A DNA stretch of 6,426 bases from NCBI GenBank assembly GCA_012511525.1, contig JAAZFW010000517.1, positions 1-6,426 of the forward strand. The letters are read 5' to 3'. The notes under the pieces are model-generated. The model was not told where the DNA came from. It saw only the letters and a list, made by a program, of their open reading frames with translations, and searched no databases. A program made the translations under genes and the position numbers. This stretch comes from Clostridiaceae bacterium. GTDB lineage: Bacteria; Bacillota; Clostridia; Saccharofermentanales; UBA5734. Below are positions 1 through 5,475 of this stretch, in pieces (the first letter of the stretch is position 1; the number at the start of each line of letters is the position of its first letter).

Positions 1-994
1 AAAAGGTGCGGATGTCGTCAATGCCGTAACGGCCCATGGCCGTCCGTTCGACCCCGATGCCAAAGGCGAATCCGGAATAGCGGCGCGAGTCGATGCCGCA
101 GTTCTCGAGTACTTCCGGGTGCACCATGCCGGCGCCAAGAACTTCGATCCAGCCCTCTCCTTTGCAGGTGCGGCAGCCTTCGCCGCCGCAGGTCCAGCAG
201 GAGATATCGACCTCGCAGCTCGGTTCGGTGAACGGAAAGTGGTGCGGGCGCAGCCGGATGCGCGTCTGCTCGCCGAACAGCTTCTTGGCAAACAGCTGCA
301 GCGAGCCGACCAGATCGCCCATCGTGACATGCTCGTCGACGACCAGCCCCTCGACTTGGTGGAAGACCGGCGAATGGGTGGCGTCCAGGGCATCGGAGCG
401 ATAGACCTTGCCCGGGCAGACGACCGTGATCGGGGGCTGTTGGCGCTGCATGACCCGGATCTGCACCGGAGAGGTCTGGGTACGCAGCAGGATGTTCGGC
501 GTGATGTAGAAGGTGTCCTGGGTGTCCCGGGCGGGATGGCCTTCCGGCAATCGCAGCAGCTCGAAGTTGTTGCGGTCGTATTCCACCTCGGGCCCCTCGG
601 CGATCGCATAACCAAGGCCGCTGAACACGGCGCAGATCTCGTCGATCACGAGAGTCAGCGGATGGCGTCCGCCAACGCTGAAGGGCAATCCGGGCCGAGT
701 GACGTCGATCGTCTCCGCTTCCAGCCGCGCGATCTGTTCCCGGGCGGCGATCGCGCCGGACGCCGCTTCCAGGGCCTGTTCCAGGGCCTGGCGGATCTCA
801 TTGGCCAGCTGGCCGGCCGCCGGCCGTTCGGCCGGAGACAAGGCACCCATGCCGCGCAAGATGGCGGTCAAATGCCCCTTCTTGCCCATGAAGCGGACAC
901 GCAGGGCTTCCAGGTCCTGGCTTGACGTGGCCGTCTGCAGCTGCGCGTCGAACTGCTCCCTCAGCTGGAGCAACTGGTCTTTGAGCTGGCTCAT
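1..994 (-). CDS. pheS: Phenylalanine--tRNA ligase alpha subunit (3'-truncated by window)
   Basis: Catalytic alpha chain of the cytoplasmic (alpha-beta)2 phenylalanyl-tRNA synthetase, which charges tRNA-Phe. About 331 residues are visible from the ATG at 994; bacterial PheS is about 330-345 long, so only the extreme C-terminus is missing. Seen in the translation: an N-terminal helical, coiled-coil-like arm (about residues 1-95) that in this family contacts tRNA; HPARDTQDTFY; LLRTQTSPVQ; the class II motif 2 region YRSDALDATHSPVFHQVEG; FPFTEPSCEVD followed by a CxxC...CxxC cluster (CWTC, CRTC); GWIEVLGAGMVHP; and motif 3 GIGVERTAM near the cut end. Start choice: GGAGG lies 8 bases before the ATG. 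The gene is preceded by a phenylalanine T-box leader, which independently supports the assignment. pheT would be expected beyond the left edge but cannot be seen. Nothing looks broken. Confidence 0.98.
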   Translation of the reverse strand, partial: MSQLKDQLLQLREQFDAQLQTATSSQDLEALRVRFMGKKGHLTAILRGMGALSPAERPAAGQLANEIRQALEQALEAASGAIAAREQIARLEAETIDVTRPGLPFSVGGRHPLTLVIDEICAVFSGLGYAIAEGPEVEYDRNNFELLRLPEGHPARDTQDTFYITPNILLRTQTSPVQIRVMQRQQPPITVVCPGKVYRSDALDATHSPVFHQVEGLVVDEHVTMGDLVGSLQLFAKKLFGEQTRIRLRPHHFPFTEPSCEVDISCWTCGGEGCRTCKGEGWIEVLGAGMVHPEVLENCGIDSRRYSGFAFGIGVERTAMGRYGIDDIRTF

Positions 995-1013
995 ATGGCT
1001 CTCCTCCCTCTCG

Positions 1014-1029
1014 CCGGCGCTTGCGCCGG
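1014..1029 (-). other. GC-rich hairpin between T-box terminator and pheS ribosome binding site
   Basis: A perfect inverted repeat CCGGCGC-AA-GCGCCGG (7-base arms; the fold is probably 6 bp with a 4-base CAAG loop). It lies after the terminator U-run and ends 1 base before the purine-rich 12-mer that contains the pheS Shine-Dalgarno sequence. It would form only in read-through transcripts. It has no U-tract and so is not a second terminator. A role in mRNA stability or in keeping the ribosome site open is inference. Confidence 0.5.
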
Positions 1030-1031
1030 AT

Positions 1032-1059
1032 AAAAAAAGCCGCCCCGATCACGGGACGG
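1032..1059 (-). terminator. Intrinsic terminator of the pheS T-box leader
   Basis: On the minus strand the stem CCGUCCCG (1059-1052) and CGGGGCGG (1047-1040), with one G-U pair and a UGAU loop, is followed one base later by seven U (1038-1032). Its 5' arm lies 10 bases after the T-box core, so the competing antiterminator can sequester it when uncharged tRNA-Phe binds. This is the regulated decision point for pheS. Confidence 0.93.
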
Positions 1060-1275
1060 ACATCAGATCCGCGGTACCACCCGAATTCCGCAGCTGCCTG
1101 CGGCACTCCTGTGCGTCGTTAACGGCGACAACCGTCCTGACCTACCCGCTCGAAACGCTCAGCCAGGCCGCTCCGGAGTGAACTTCAGCACGATCCGATC
1201 CGGGTGAGCTTTCAGCCTATCGGCTCCTCCCTCTCTGCTGATCTTCCCCTGCTTACTCTCTCCATCTTGGCGTTA
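1032..1275 (-). promoter_or_regulatory. T-box riboswitch (tRNA-Phe responsive) upstream of pheS
   Basis: Leader RNA on the minus strand that senses uncharged tRNA-Phe and decides between termination and read-through into pheS. Visible elements, in transcript order: AGUA inside GAGAGUAAGC (1257-1254); a perfect stem UCAGCA (1241-1236) with UGCUGA (1190-1185); the specifier UUC at 1182-1180, followed by A; a hairpin CCGCAG-GCAG-CUGCGG (1103-1088) just before the antiterminator; the T-box core GGGUGGUACCGCGG (1082-1069); then the terminator. UUC is a phenylalanine codon, matching the downstream gene. The UGGU of the core would pair with an ACCA tRNA end, as expected for discriminator A. The position about 280 nt from the likely transcription start to the ATG is typical of the class. 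Stem I distal details were not fully folded by hand. Confidence 0.95.
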
Positions 1276-1277
1276 TC

Positions 1278-1286
1278 TGCTATAAT
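1278..1286 (+). promoter_or_regulatory. Extended -10 promoter for the divergent lipoprotein gene
   Basis: Plus-strand TGCTATAAT is a perfect extended -10 (TGn-TATAAT). No good -35 is visible at the expected spacing (1258-1263 reads CTCTCC), so the promoter would depend on the TG extension. Predicted start is near 1293, giving a leader of about 65 nt that contains a small hairpin CGGCC-AATCTA-GGCCG (1318-1333). It shares its bases with the opposing pheS promoter. Confidence 0.6.
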
Positions 1287-1310
1287 AGCACCAGGCTTAG
1301 CGTCTGTAAA
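1282..1310 (-). promoter_or_regulatory. Promoter of the T-box/pheS transcript
   Basis: Minus-strand -35 TTTACA (1310-1305), a 17-base spacer and -10 TATTAT (1287-1282), with TG one base before the -10 (extended -10). The predicted start near 1275 places the transcript just upstream of the first T-box elements. The -10 overlaps that of the divergent gene. Confidence 0.85.
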
Positions 1311-1358
1311 GCGCGCCCGGCCAATCTAGGCCGTTTGCCGGATGGAGGCACCCCTGAT

Positions 1359-2366
1359 TTGACCCGGATTCGAACCGCTCCGCCCTTGCTGATCGCGTGT
1401 CTTTGCGCCTGTATCGCTGTATCTTGCCTGCTGACCGCCTGTACATCCGGCCGCTGGCCGGCTGAACCCGTCCCGGTCAGCCTGGCCGATAACCCCGACG
1501 CTTACCAGGCGGCGGCCGCCCCGCTGGCCTGGCAAGGCAATCTCCATAACCAGAATTTTGTCATCTTCGGGCAGGACAACCTGTTTTTGCCGGAACGAAA
1601 CGGCACGGTCGCCCGGCTGGACGACCAGCTGCGCCTGTTTCCGGTCGACCCGTCGTCCGGCTGCCAGTTCGCCTGGGCGGACGGCTGGCTCTTCTATACA
1701 TCCGGGTCCCAGAACAGCACGGTACGCAAGGTGCAATCCGACGGCAGCAACGGGGTCCGGATCGCCAATCTGCCCTACCAGTACCTGGTCGCCGACCGCG
1801 GGAACTTGTTCGCGATTTTAACCTCGACAGGCCAGGTGATGCGTTTCAGGCAGGACGGCACCGACCGGACCGTGCTCTTTGACGGGTTTGCCACCGAACT
1901 CCAGTACGACGGGAGCCGGCTTTATGTCTGCGGGGCCAATGACCAGACCGGCCTGGTGCGGATCGATCCGGATAGCGGCAGCTCGGAAATCCTGCTCCAG
2001 AGGCGGGTCGTCAGCCTCAACGTGGTCGGCGACACGCTCTATTTTGCCGATCCGGACGACAACCACCGGGTCTATGCCTGGTCCGGTGAGGACCGGCACG
2101 ACCGCTGCCTGTGCGACTTGTCCCTGACGCGTCCCTTCATCGTCTACGCCAACTGGCTCTATTATGTGGATACAGATAACCAGGGGCGCCTGATGCGGCT
2201 GCCCCTCTCCGACACCGCCGCGGACCTGGAACAGGCCGTGCTGGTGGTCGACGATGCAGTGGCGTCGTTTGTCGTGCTGCCCGACGCCGTCTACTACCGC
2301 CGGCCGGAAGACAACGGCGTCTTCCGGGTTCCGCTCGATGGCGGCCGCCCGCAGAAAATCACCTGA
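1359..2366 (+). CDS. Secreted lipoprotein with DUF5050-like beta-propeller repeats
   Basis: Predicted 335-residue membrane-anchored lipoprotein, exposed outside the cell; exact function unknown. The chosen start is TTG at 1359, because GGAGG (1344-1348) lies 10 bases upstream and this start begins directly with a compact signal peptide: basic MTRIRT, a hydrophobic stretch, then lipobox LTAC with lipidated Cys28. A TTG at 1335 would add eight residues but has no good ribosome site. The signal segment is unusually rich in Cys (14, 16, 18, 23 besides 28). The mature part has about seven units of 36-44 residues, each with a hydrophobic-aromatic strand (LFL 74, LFY 110, LFA 150, LYV 188, LYF 227, LYY 267, VYY 311), several followed by a charged turn and a V/L-x-R-I/V/L strand. 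This pattern is like DUF5050/LRP1-type propellers of Clostridia. No catalytic motif was seen. It is transcribed divergently from pheS and converges on the MBL gene. Confidence 0.85.
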   Translation: MTRIRTAPPLLIACLCACIAVSCLLTACTSGRWPAEPVPVSLADNPDAYQAAAAPLAWQGNLHNQNFVIFGQDNLFLPERNGTVARLDDQLRLFPVDPSSGCQFAWADGWLFYTSGSQNSTVRKVQSDGSNGVRIANLPYQYLVADRGNLFAILTSTGQVMRFRQDGTDRTVLFDGFATELQYDGSRLYVCGANDQTGLVRIDPDSGSSEILLQRRVVSLNVVGDTLYFADPDDNHRVYAWSGEDRHDRCLCDLSLTRPFIVYANWLYYVDTDNQGRLMRLPLSDTAADLEQAVLVVDDAVASFVVLPDAVYYRRPEDNGVFRVPLDGGRPQKIT

Positions 2367-2369
2367 TCG

Positions 2370-2396
2370 CCGTTCTTCCTGCTACGGGAAAAACGG
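2370..2396. other. Imperfect hairpin in the convergent gene junction
   Basis: CCGTT-C-TTCC (2370-2379) can pair with GGAA-A-AACGG (2387-2396): nine pairs, one C·A mismatch and a 7-base loop. It begins 3 bases after the lipoprotein stop and covers the stop codon and last codons of the opposing MBL gene. Neither strand has a U-tract right after the stem, so it is at best a weak or factor-assisted terminator for both genes. Confidence 0.35.
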
Positions 2397-3023
2397 ATTC
2401 GAGCCAACTTCCCTTGCCAGGCCCGTCGCCGGCCCGTGGCCCGGATAGACAGCCAGGTCATGCGTTTCATCCAACCCGAGCCGTTCGGCTTGTCCGGCCA
2501 GGAAGCGAAGCGAATGGTCCAAAGCTGACGCCTCGCCGCCCAGATCGGTGCGGCCGACCGAACCGGCGAACAGCGTGTCGCCGCTGAACAAGGCGGTTGG
2601 CTTTCCCTCTTCTTCAAGCAAAAAACAGCAGCTGCCGGCGGTATGGCCCGGCGTGTGCCAGACCGTCAGGCGGTGCGCCGCGTCGAGTTCGATGGTTTGG
2701 CCGTCGACAAGCGCCGCTTCGGCCGGCGCGAACGTCCGGGCGCTGCTGATCACGGCGGAAAGGTTGCGTCCGGGATCAGTCAGGCAGGCGCGGTCCGCGG
2801 CATGGATGGCTAAAGGCGCGCCGCTCAGAACCCGCCAGGCGTCGGCCTGGTAGATATGGTCGATATGCCCGTGGGTCGCCAGGATGCGGCGGATCGGCGG
2901 CAGGTTCGGCGGCAGGCGGCGCACCGGCGCGGGCGGGGCGACCAGGATCACCTGGTCCGGCAGGACGATCAGGTAGGTTATGGCCGTGATGTGCCCGTAA
3001 GGCAAGGCGATGATCTCAAGCAT
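2382..3023 (-). CDS. MBL-fold metallo-hydrolase (glyoxalase II-like)
   Basis: Soluble 213-residue metallo-beta-lactamase-fold hydrolase of the small glyoxalase II-like (YcbL/GloB-type) group; members cleave thioesters such as S-lactoylglutathione, but the substrate here is unknown. Metal ligands are all visible: HGHIDH at 51-56, His127 in PGHTAGS, bridging Asp149 in SGDTLF and His196 in PGHG. GRTDLGG (157-163) is typical of this subgroup. It ends at about the usual length, without the C-terminal substrate domain of full GloB. An oddity is that the strand before the metal motif, usually ending in DPG, reads LVAPPAP (27-33). The ATG is 3 bases after the dtd stop, and GAGG overlapping that stop forms its ribosome site, so it is the last gene of the gdhA-dtd unit. 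A dtd-MBL pairing is also known in other Clostridia. Confidence 0.92.
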   Translation of the reverse strand: MLEIIALPYGHITAITYLIVLPDQVILVAPPAPVRRLPPNLPPIRRILATHGHIDHIYQADAWRVLSGAPLAIHAADRACLTDPGRNLSAVISSARTFAPAEAALVDGQTIELDAAHRLTVWHTPGHTAGSCCFLLEEEGKPTALFSGDTLFAGSVGRTDLGGEASALDHSLRFLAGQAERLGLDETHDLAVYPGHGPATGLAREVGSNPFFP

Positions 3024-3026
3024 ACC

Positions 3027-3479
3027 TCACCTCGCGGGGGACTCGAGCAGCAGCGTGACCGGCCCGTCGTTGGTCATCGCGACCTGCATATCGGCGGCAA
3101 AGCGGCCGGTAGCGACCGCAAGGCCCGTCTCGCGCAGCAGGGCGACGAACGATTCGTACAGCGGTTCGGCCATTTCCGGACGGGCCGCCTGGTCGAAACC
3201 GGGCCGGTTGCCCCGGCGCGTGTCGCCGTAGAGGGTAAACTGGGATACCACCAGCACGGAACCTTTTATGTCCTGAACCGAACGGTTCATCTTCCCTTGA
3301 TCGTCCTCGAAGACGCGCAGTCTGGCCACCTTGGCCGCCAGCCAGGCTGCGTCCTGTTGGTTGTCCGCGTGGGTCACGCCCAGAAAAACCAGAAGACCCG
3401 GTCCGATTTCGGACAGGATCTCCGGGCTGCCTGTAAGCGTAACGGCGGCCTGACGGACGCGTTGCACCAGCGCTCTCAT
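3027..3479 (-). CDS. dtd: D-aminoacyl-tRNA deacylase
   Basis: Cytoplasmic homodimeric editing enzyme that hydrolyses D-aminoacyl-tRNA (and glycyl-tRNA-Ala), recycling tRNA charged with D-amino acids. The 150-residue length is right for the family. Seen: N-terminal MRALVQRVRQAAVT; the SQFTLYGDTRRGNRP segment with SQFT at 79-82; FAADM at 127-131, where many family members have FGADM; and the Gly-cisPro active-site motif NDGPVT at 137-142, which in this family rejects L-amino acids. The start is the ATG at 3479. An in-frame extension to 3659 would only read gdhA in another frame and has no family similarity. The ATG follows the gdhA stop by one base, with no good Shine-Dalgarno upstream (only CAGGG about 17 bases away), so translation is probably coupled to gdhA. 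In many Bacillota dtd follows relA; here gdhA takes that place. Confidence 0.97.
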   Translation of the reverse strand: MRALVQRVRQAAVTLTGSPEILSEIGPGLLVFLGVTHADNQQDAAWLAAKVARLRVFEDDQGKMNRSVQDIKGSVLVVSQFTLYGDTRRGNRPGFDQAARPEMAEPLYESFVALLRETGLAVATGRFAADMQVAMTNDGPVTLLLESPAR

Positions 3480-3480
3480 C

Positions 3481-4818
3481 TCAGTAGGCGATGCCCTGCT
3501 GGTACATCGCGGTCGCGACTTTCTCGAAGCCGGCGATGTTGGCGCCGAGCATGAGGTTGTCGGGGTCGCCGTAGGCGGCGGCCGCCTGGCTGGCCGCCTT
3601 GTAGATGCTGACCATGATCGTTTTAAGCTTGCTGTCGACTTCGTCGAACGACCAGCCAAAACGCTGGCTGTTCTGGCTCATTTCAAGGGCTGAGGTGGCA
3701 ACGCCGCCGGCATTGGCGGCCTTGGCCGGTCCGTAGATCAGCTTGGCGGCCAAAAAGACGTTGATCGCGTCGGGTGTCGACGGCATGTTGGCCCCTTCTC
3801 CGACCGCCTTGCAGCCGTTGGCGACCAGGGTTTTGGCGCTCGCCTCGTCGATTTCGTTCTGGGTGGCGCAGGGCAGCGCGATGTCGCAGGGCACCTGCCA
3901 GATCGCGAAGCAGTTGTCGCTGTAGGTGGCCTTGGGGTGCTTGTCCAGGTATGCGCGGATGCGGCCGCGGCGAACCAGCTTGATCTCCTTGACCAGGTTG
4001 ATGTCGATGCCGTCCGGATCGTGGATATAGCCGTCCGAGTCGCTCATCGTGACCACCTTGGCGCCCAGCTCGGTCGCCTTGTCATAGGCGAAGATGGCGA
4101 CGTTGCCAGACCCGGAGATCGAGACGACGGAGCCCTTGAAGGACAGCCCCTTGGCCTTGAGCGCCTCTTCCATGAAATAGCAAAGGCCATAGCCGGTCGC
4201 TTCGGTACGCACCAGCGAGCCGCCCCAGGTGAGACCCTTGCCGGTCAGAACGCCGGTGTGCGTATTGGAAAGCCGCTTGTACTGACCGTACATGTAGCCG
4301 ATTTCGCGCGCTCCCGTGCCGATGTCACCGGCCGGGACGTCCGTGTCCGGACCGATGTGGCGCCACGTTTCGGTCATGAAGCTCTGGCAGAAACGCATGA
4401 TCTCGCCGTCGCTCTTGCCGCGCGGGTTGAAATCCGAGCCGCCCTTGCCGCCGCCGATCGGCAGTCCGGTGAGCGAGTTCTTGAAGATCTGCTCGAAACC
4501 TAAGAACTTGATCACGCTCAGGTTGACCGACGGGTGCAAACGCAAACCGCCCTTGTAGGGGCCGATCGCGCTGTTGAACTGGACGCGGATGCCGCGGGTA
4601 ACCTGGACATGGCCCTTGTCGTCGACCCAGGCGACGCGGAAGACAACCTGGCGCTCGGGTTCGACGATCCGGCTGAAAATGCCGGCCTGAACCCATTCCG
4701 GATGGCGGGCGGCGACCGGTTCCAGGCATTCTAAAACTTCCTGGACGGCTTGGTGGAACTCCGGTTCATTGGGGTTTCTGGCGATGACGGCGTCATAGAC
4801 GGGTTTCAAAATTTGCAT
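3481..4818 (-). CDS. gdhA: Glutamate dehydrogenase (hexameric, GdhA type)
   Basis: Interconverts glutamate with 2-oxoglutarate and ammonium using NAD(P)H; a soluble homohexamer. The 445 residues match the short hexameric class (about 445-450). Seen: PYKGGLRLHPSVN with Lys89; FKNSLTG with Lys113; GGGKGGSDF with Lys125; PAGDIGTG with Asp165. These four residues carry the same numbers as the substrate-binding and catalytic residues of the Clostridium symbiosum enzyme. The Rossmann domain has SGSGNVA (235-241) and ends its second strand in SDSDG. Coenzyme preference is not decided; NADP-type annotation is common for such sequences. The start is the ATG at 4818 with GGAGG 7 bases upstream. The frame stays open to 4971, but that part lies across the promoter and terminator. 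It heads a likely three-gene transcript with dtd and the MBL gene. Confidence 0.98.
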   Translation of the reverse strand: MQILKPVYDAVIARNPNEPEFHQAVQEVLECLEPVAARHPEWVQAGIFSRIVEPERQVVFRVAWVDDKGHVQVTRGIRVQFNSAIGPYKGGLRLHPSVNLSVIKFLGFEQIFKNSLTGLPIGGGKGGSDFNPRGKSDGEIMRFCQSFMTETWRHIGPDTDVPAGDIGTGAREIGYMYGQYKRLSNTHTGVLTGKGLTWGGSLVRTEATGYGLCYFMEEALKAKGLSFKGSVVSISGSGNVAIFAYDKATELGAKVVTMSDSDGYIHDPDGIDINLVKEIKLVRRGRIRAYLDKHPKATYSDNCFAIWQVPCDIALPCATQNEIDEASAKTLVANGCKAVGEGANMPSTPDAINVFLAAKLIYGPAKAANAGGVATSALEMSQNSQRFGWSFDEVDSKLKTIMVSIYKAASQAAAAYGDPDNLMLGANIAGFEKVATAMYQQGIAY

Positions 4819-4908
4819 AAGGCTGCCTCCTGACAGGATCTGAATTTTTAAGGCCTGTTGCGGAATACGGCTGGATAAGTCCTGCGATCCCGTCGAGCCA
4901 ACACGATG

Positions 4909-4937
4909 ATTGTACGCAATGTCTGTTTCGAAGTCAA
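4909..4937 (-). promoter_or_regulatory. Promoter of gdhA
   Basis: Minus-strand -35 TTGACT (4937-4932), a 17-base spacer and -10 TACAAT (4914-4909), each one mismatch from the sigma-A consensus. The predicted start near 4902 leaves a leader of about 84 nt before the gdhA ATG. The -35 begins one base after the U-run of the upstream terminator, so gdhA is set up as a separate unit. A short inverted repeat TCCTG-T-CAGGA in the leader overlaps the GGAGG; it is too tight to be a stable hairpin. Confidence 0.88.
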
Positions 4938-4938
4938 G

Positions 4939-4973
4939 AAAAAATGCAAGATCTGAAACCAAATCTTGCATTT
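4939..4973 (-). terminator. Intrinsic terminator after the MgsA-like gene
   Basis: On the minus strand a perfect 9-bp stem AUGCAAGAU (4971-4963) and AUCUUGCAU (4952-4944), extendable by A-U pairs, has a 10-base loop and runs into six U (4944-4939). It starts about 22 bases after the stop of the MgsA-like gene and ends the PBP2/MgsA-like unit. Confidence 0.92.
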
Positions 4974-4995
4974 ACCAGGAAAAGGGAAGCTTATT

Positions 4996-5385
4996 TCAGC
5001 GGACCAGTTCGCGCCAGTCCAGGTCACCGCGGTCCAGGGCCAGCACGAGCAGCTCGGCCGTGGCCAGGTTGGTCGCCAGGGGGATCGAGTTGGTGTCGCA
5101 CGCCTTGAGCAGCGCGTTGGGCGCGTCGTAGTTCTCGGTCAGCGGGTCGCGCAGGTAGATGACGGCATCGATTTCGTTGTAGGAGGCCCGTGAAGCCAGC
5201 TGATCGAGGCTGCCTGAAATTTCGGTCGAAAGGCCGGTGACATTGAGCCGGGTCGCGTCACGGATCAGGCGGGCGGTGTTGAACAGGGCGTACATCGAAT
5301 GGCGGGACAGGATCTGGCTGTAGGCGATGCAAAAATTAACCAGGAGTTCATGCTTGCGATGGTCGGCCAGCAAAACAATATTCAC
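4996..5385 (-). CDS. Divergent methylglyoxal synthase-like protein (MGS fold, degenerate active site)
   Basis: A 129-residue MgsA homologue. MgsA converts dihydroxyacetone phosphate to methylglyoxal and phosphate; whether this protein does so is doubtful. Family features kept: N-terminal strand IVLLA; AYSQILSRHSMYA; IDAVIYLRDPLT (72-83); SIPLATNLATAELLV (100-114); and a C-terminus like that of the Bacillus enzyme. Compared with recalled B. subtilis and E. coli MgsA, the His-Asp after strand 1 is swapped to Asp8-His9; the phosphate-binding TGTTG is LFNTA (34-38); the SGPxGGDQQ loop is shortened to SGSLDQL (57-63); the PHEPD segment is YDAPN (86-90), losing its His and Asp. Asp61 and Asp80 probably match two conserved aspartates. 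The start is GTG at 5385, with GGAGG 8 bases upstream. It follows a PBP2 gene, as clostridial mgsA often does. It is intact and well terminated, hence probably functional in some way. Confidence 0.85.
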   Translation of the reverse strand: MNIVLLADHRKHELLVNFCIAYSQILSRHSMYALFNTARLIRDATRLNVTGLSTEISGSLDQLASRASYNEIDAVIYLRDPLTENYDAPNALLKACDTNSIPLATNLATAELLVLALDRGDLDWRELVR

Positions 5386-5419
5386 GGATTGATCCTCCTC
5401 GAGTTGAACAAGCTGAATA

Positions 5420-5433
5420 TGCTGATGTCAGCA
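5420..5433. repeat. 14-bp palindrome in the leader of the MgsA-like gene
   Basis: TGCTGA-TG-TCAGCA has perfect 6-base arms around a 2-base centre. It lies 7-20 bases downstream of the predicted transcription start of the MgsA-like gene and 35 bases before its start codon. The tight spacing suits a dimeric DNA-binding protein better than an RNA hairpin; no regulator is identifiable. Confidence 0.5.
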
Positions 5434-5446
5434 CATATCTAGGAAT

Positions 5447-5475
5447 ATTGTACTTGTCTTTAACCGGGGATACAA
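5447..5475 (-). promoter_or_regulatory. Candidate promoter of the MgsA-like gene
   Basis: Minus-strand TTGTAT (5475-5470), a 17-base spacer and TACAAT (5452-5447). The -10 is one mismatch from consensus and the -35 matches at three of six positions. It lies in the 152-base gap between the PBP2 stop and the MgsA-like start. No clear terminator separates it from PBP2, so read-through from the upstream gene may also supply expression. Confidence 0.45.

Larger units (their letters stand above)
1001..1235 (-). repeat. Direct repeat of a Shine-Dalgarno-like 12-mer in the pheS leader
   Basis: The minus-strand sequence GAGAGGGAGGAG occurs exactly at 1235-1224, in the distal part of T-box Stem I, and at 1012-1001, where it is the pheS ribosome binding site. 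The match continues with a 2-base gap (…GAGCC against …GAGAGCC). Only the second copy is followed by a start codon at a suitable distance. Confidence 0.7.

Noticed and set aside
119..925. Long plus-strand open frame of 268 codons
   Set aside because: It is antisense to pheS along its whole length, has no family-like motifs, and is explained by high GC content suppressing stops opposite a real gene.
1014..1029. Second terminator in the pheS leader
   Set aside because: The hairpin is strong but is followed by purine-rich sequence, not U residues, so it is listed only as a hairpin.
1326..1736. Minus-strand open frame of 136 codons
   Set aside because: It lies opposite the lipoprotein signal and first repeats and runs back over the divergent promoter region; its translation is low-complexity, Arg/Gly-rich shadow sequence.
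3480..3659. N-terminal extension of dtd by 60 codons
   Set aside because: The extension reads the end of gdhA in another frame, is Arg/Ser/Thr-rich, and has no counterpart in the deacylase family, whose N-terminus is MRALVQRV-like.
3937..4503. Plus-strand open frame of 188 codons
   Set aside because: Fully antisense to gdhA, with no recognisable domain; a codon-bias shadow.
4819..4905. Possible riboswitch in the gdhA leader
   Set aside because: At about 84 nt it shows only 4-5 bp pairings and no conserved class motif or terminator; nothing supports an aptamer.
4819..4971. N-terminal extension of gdhA by 51 codons
   Set aside because: It would be translated through the gdhA promoter and the upstream terminator. 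The ATG at 4818 has a strong ribosome site and gives the usual family length.
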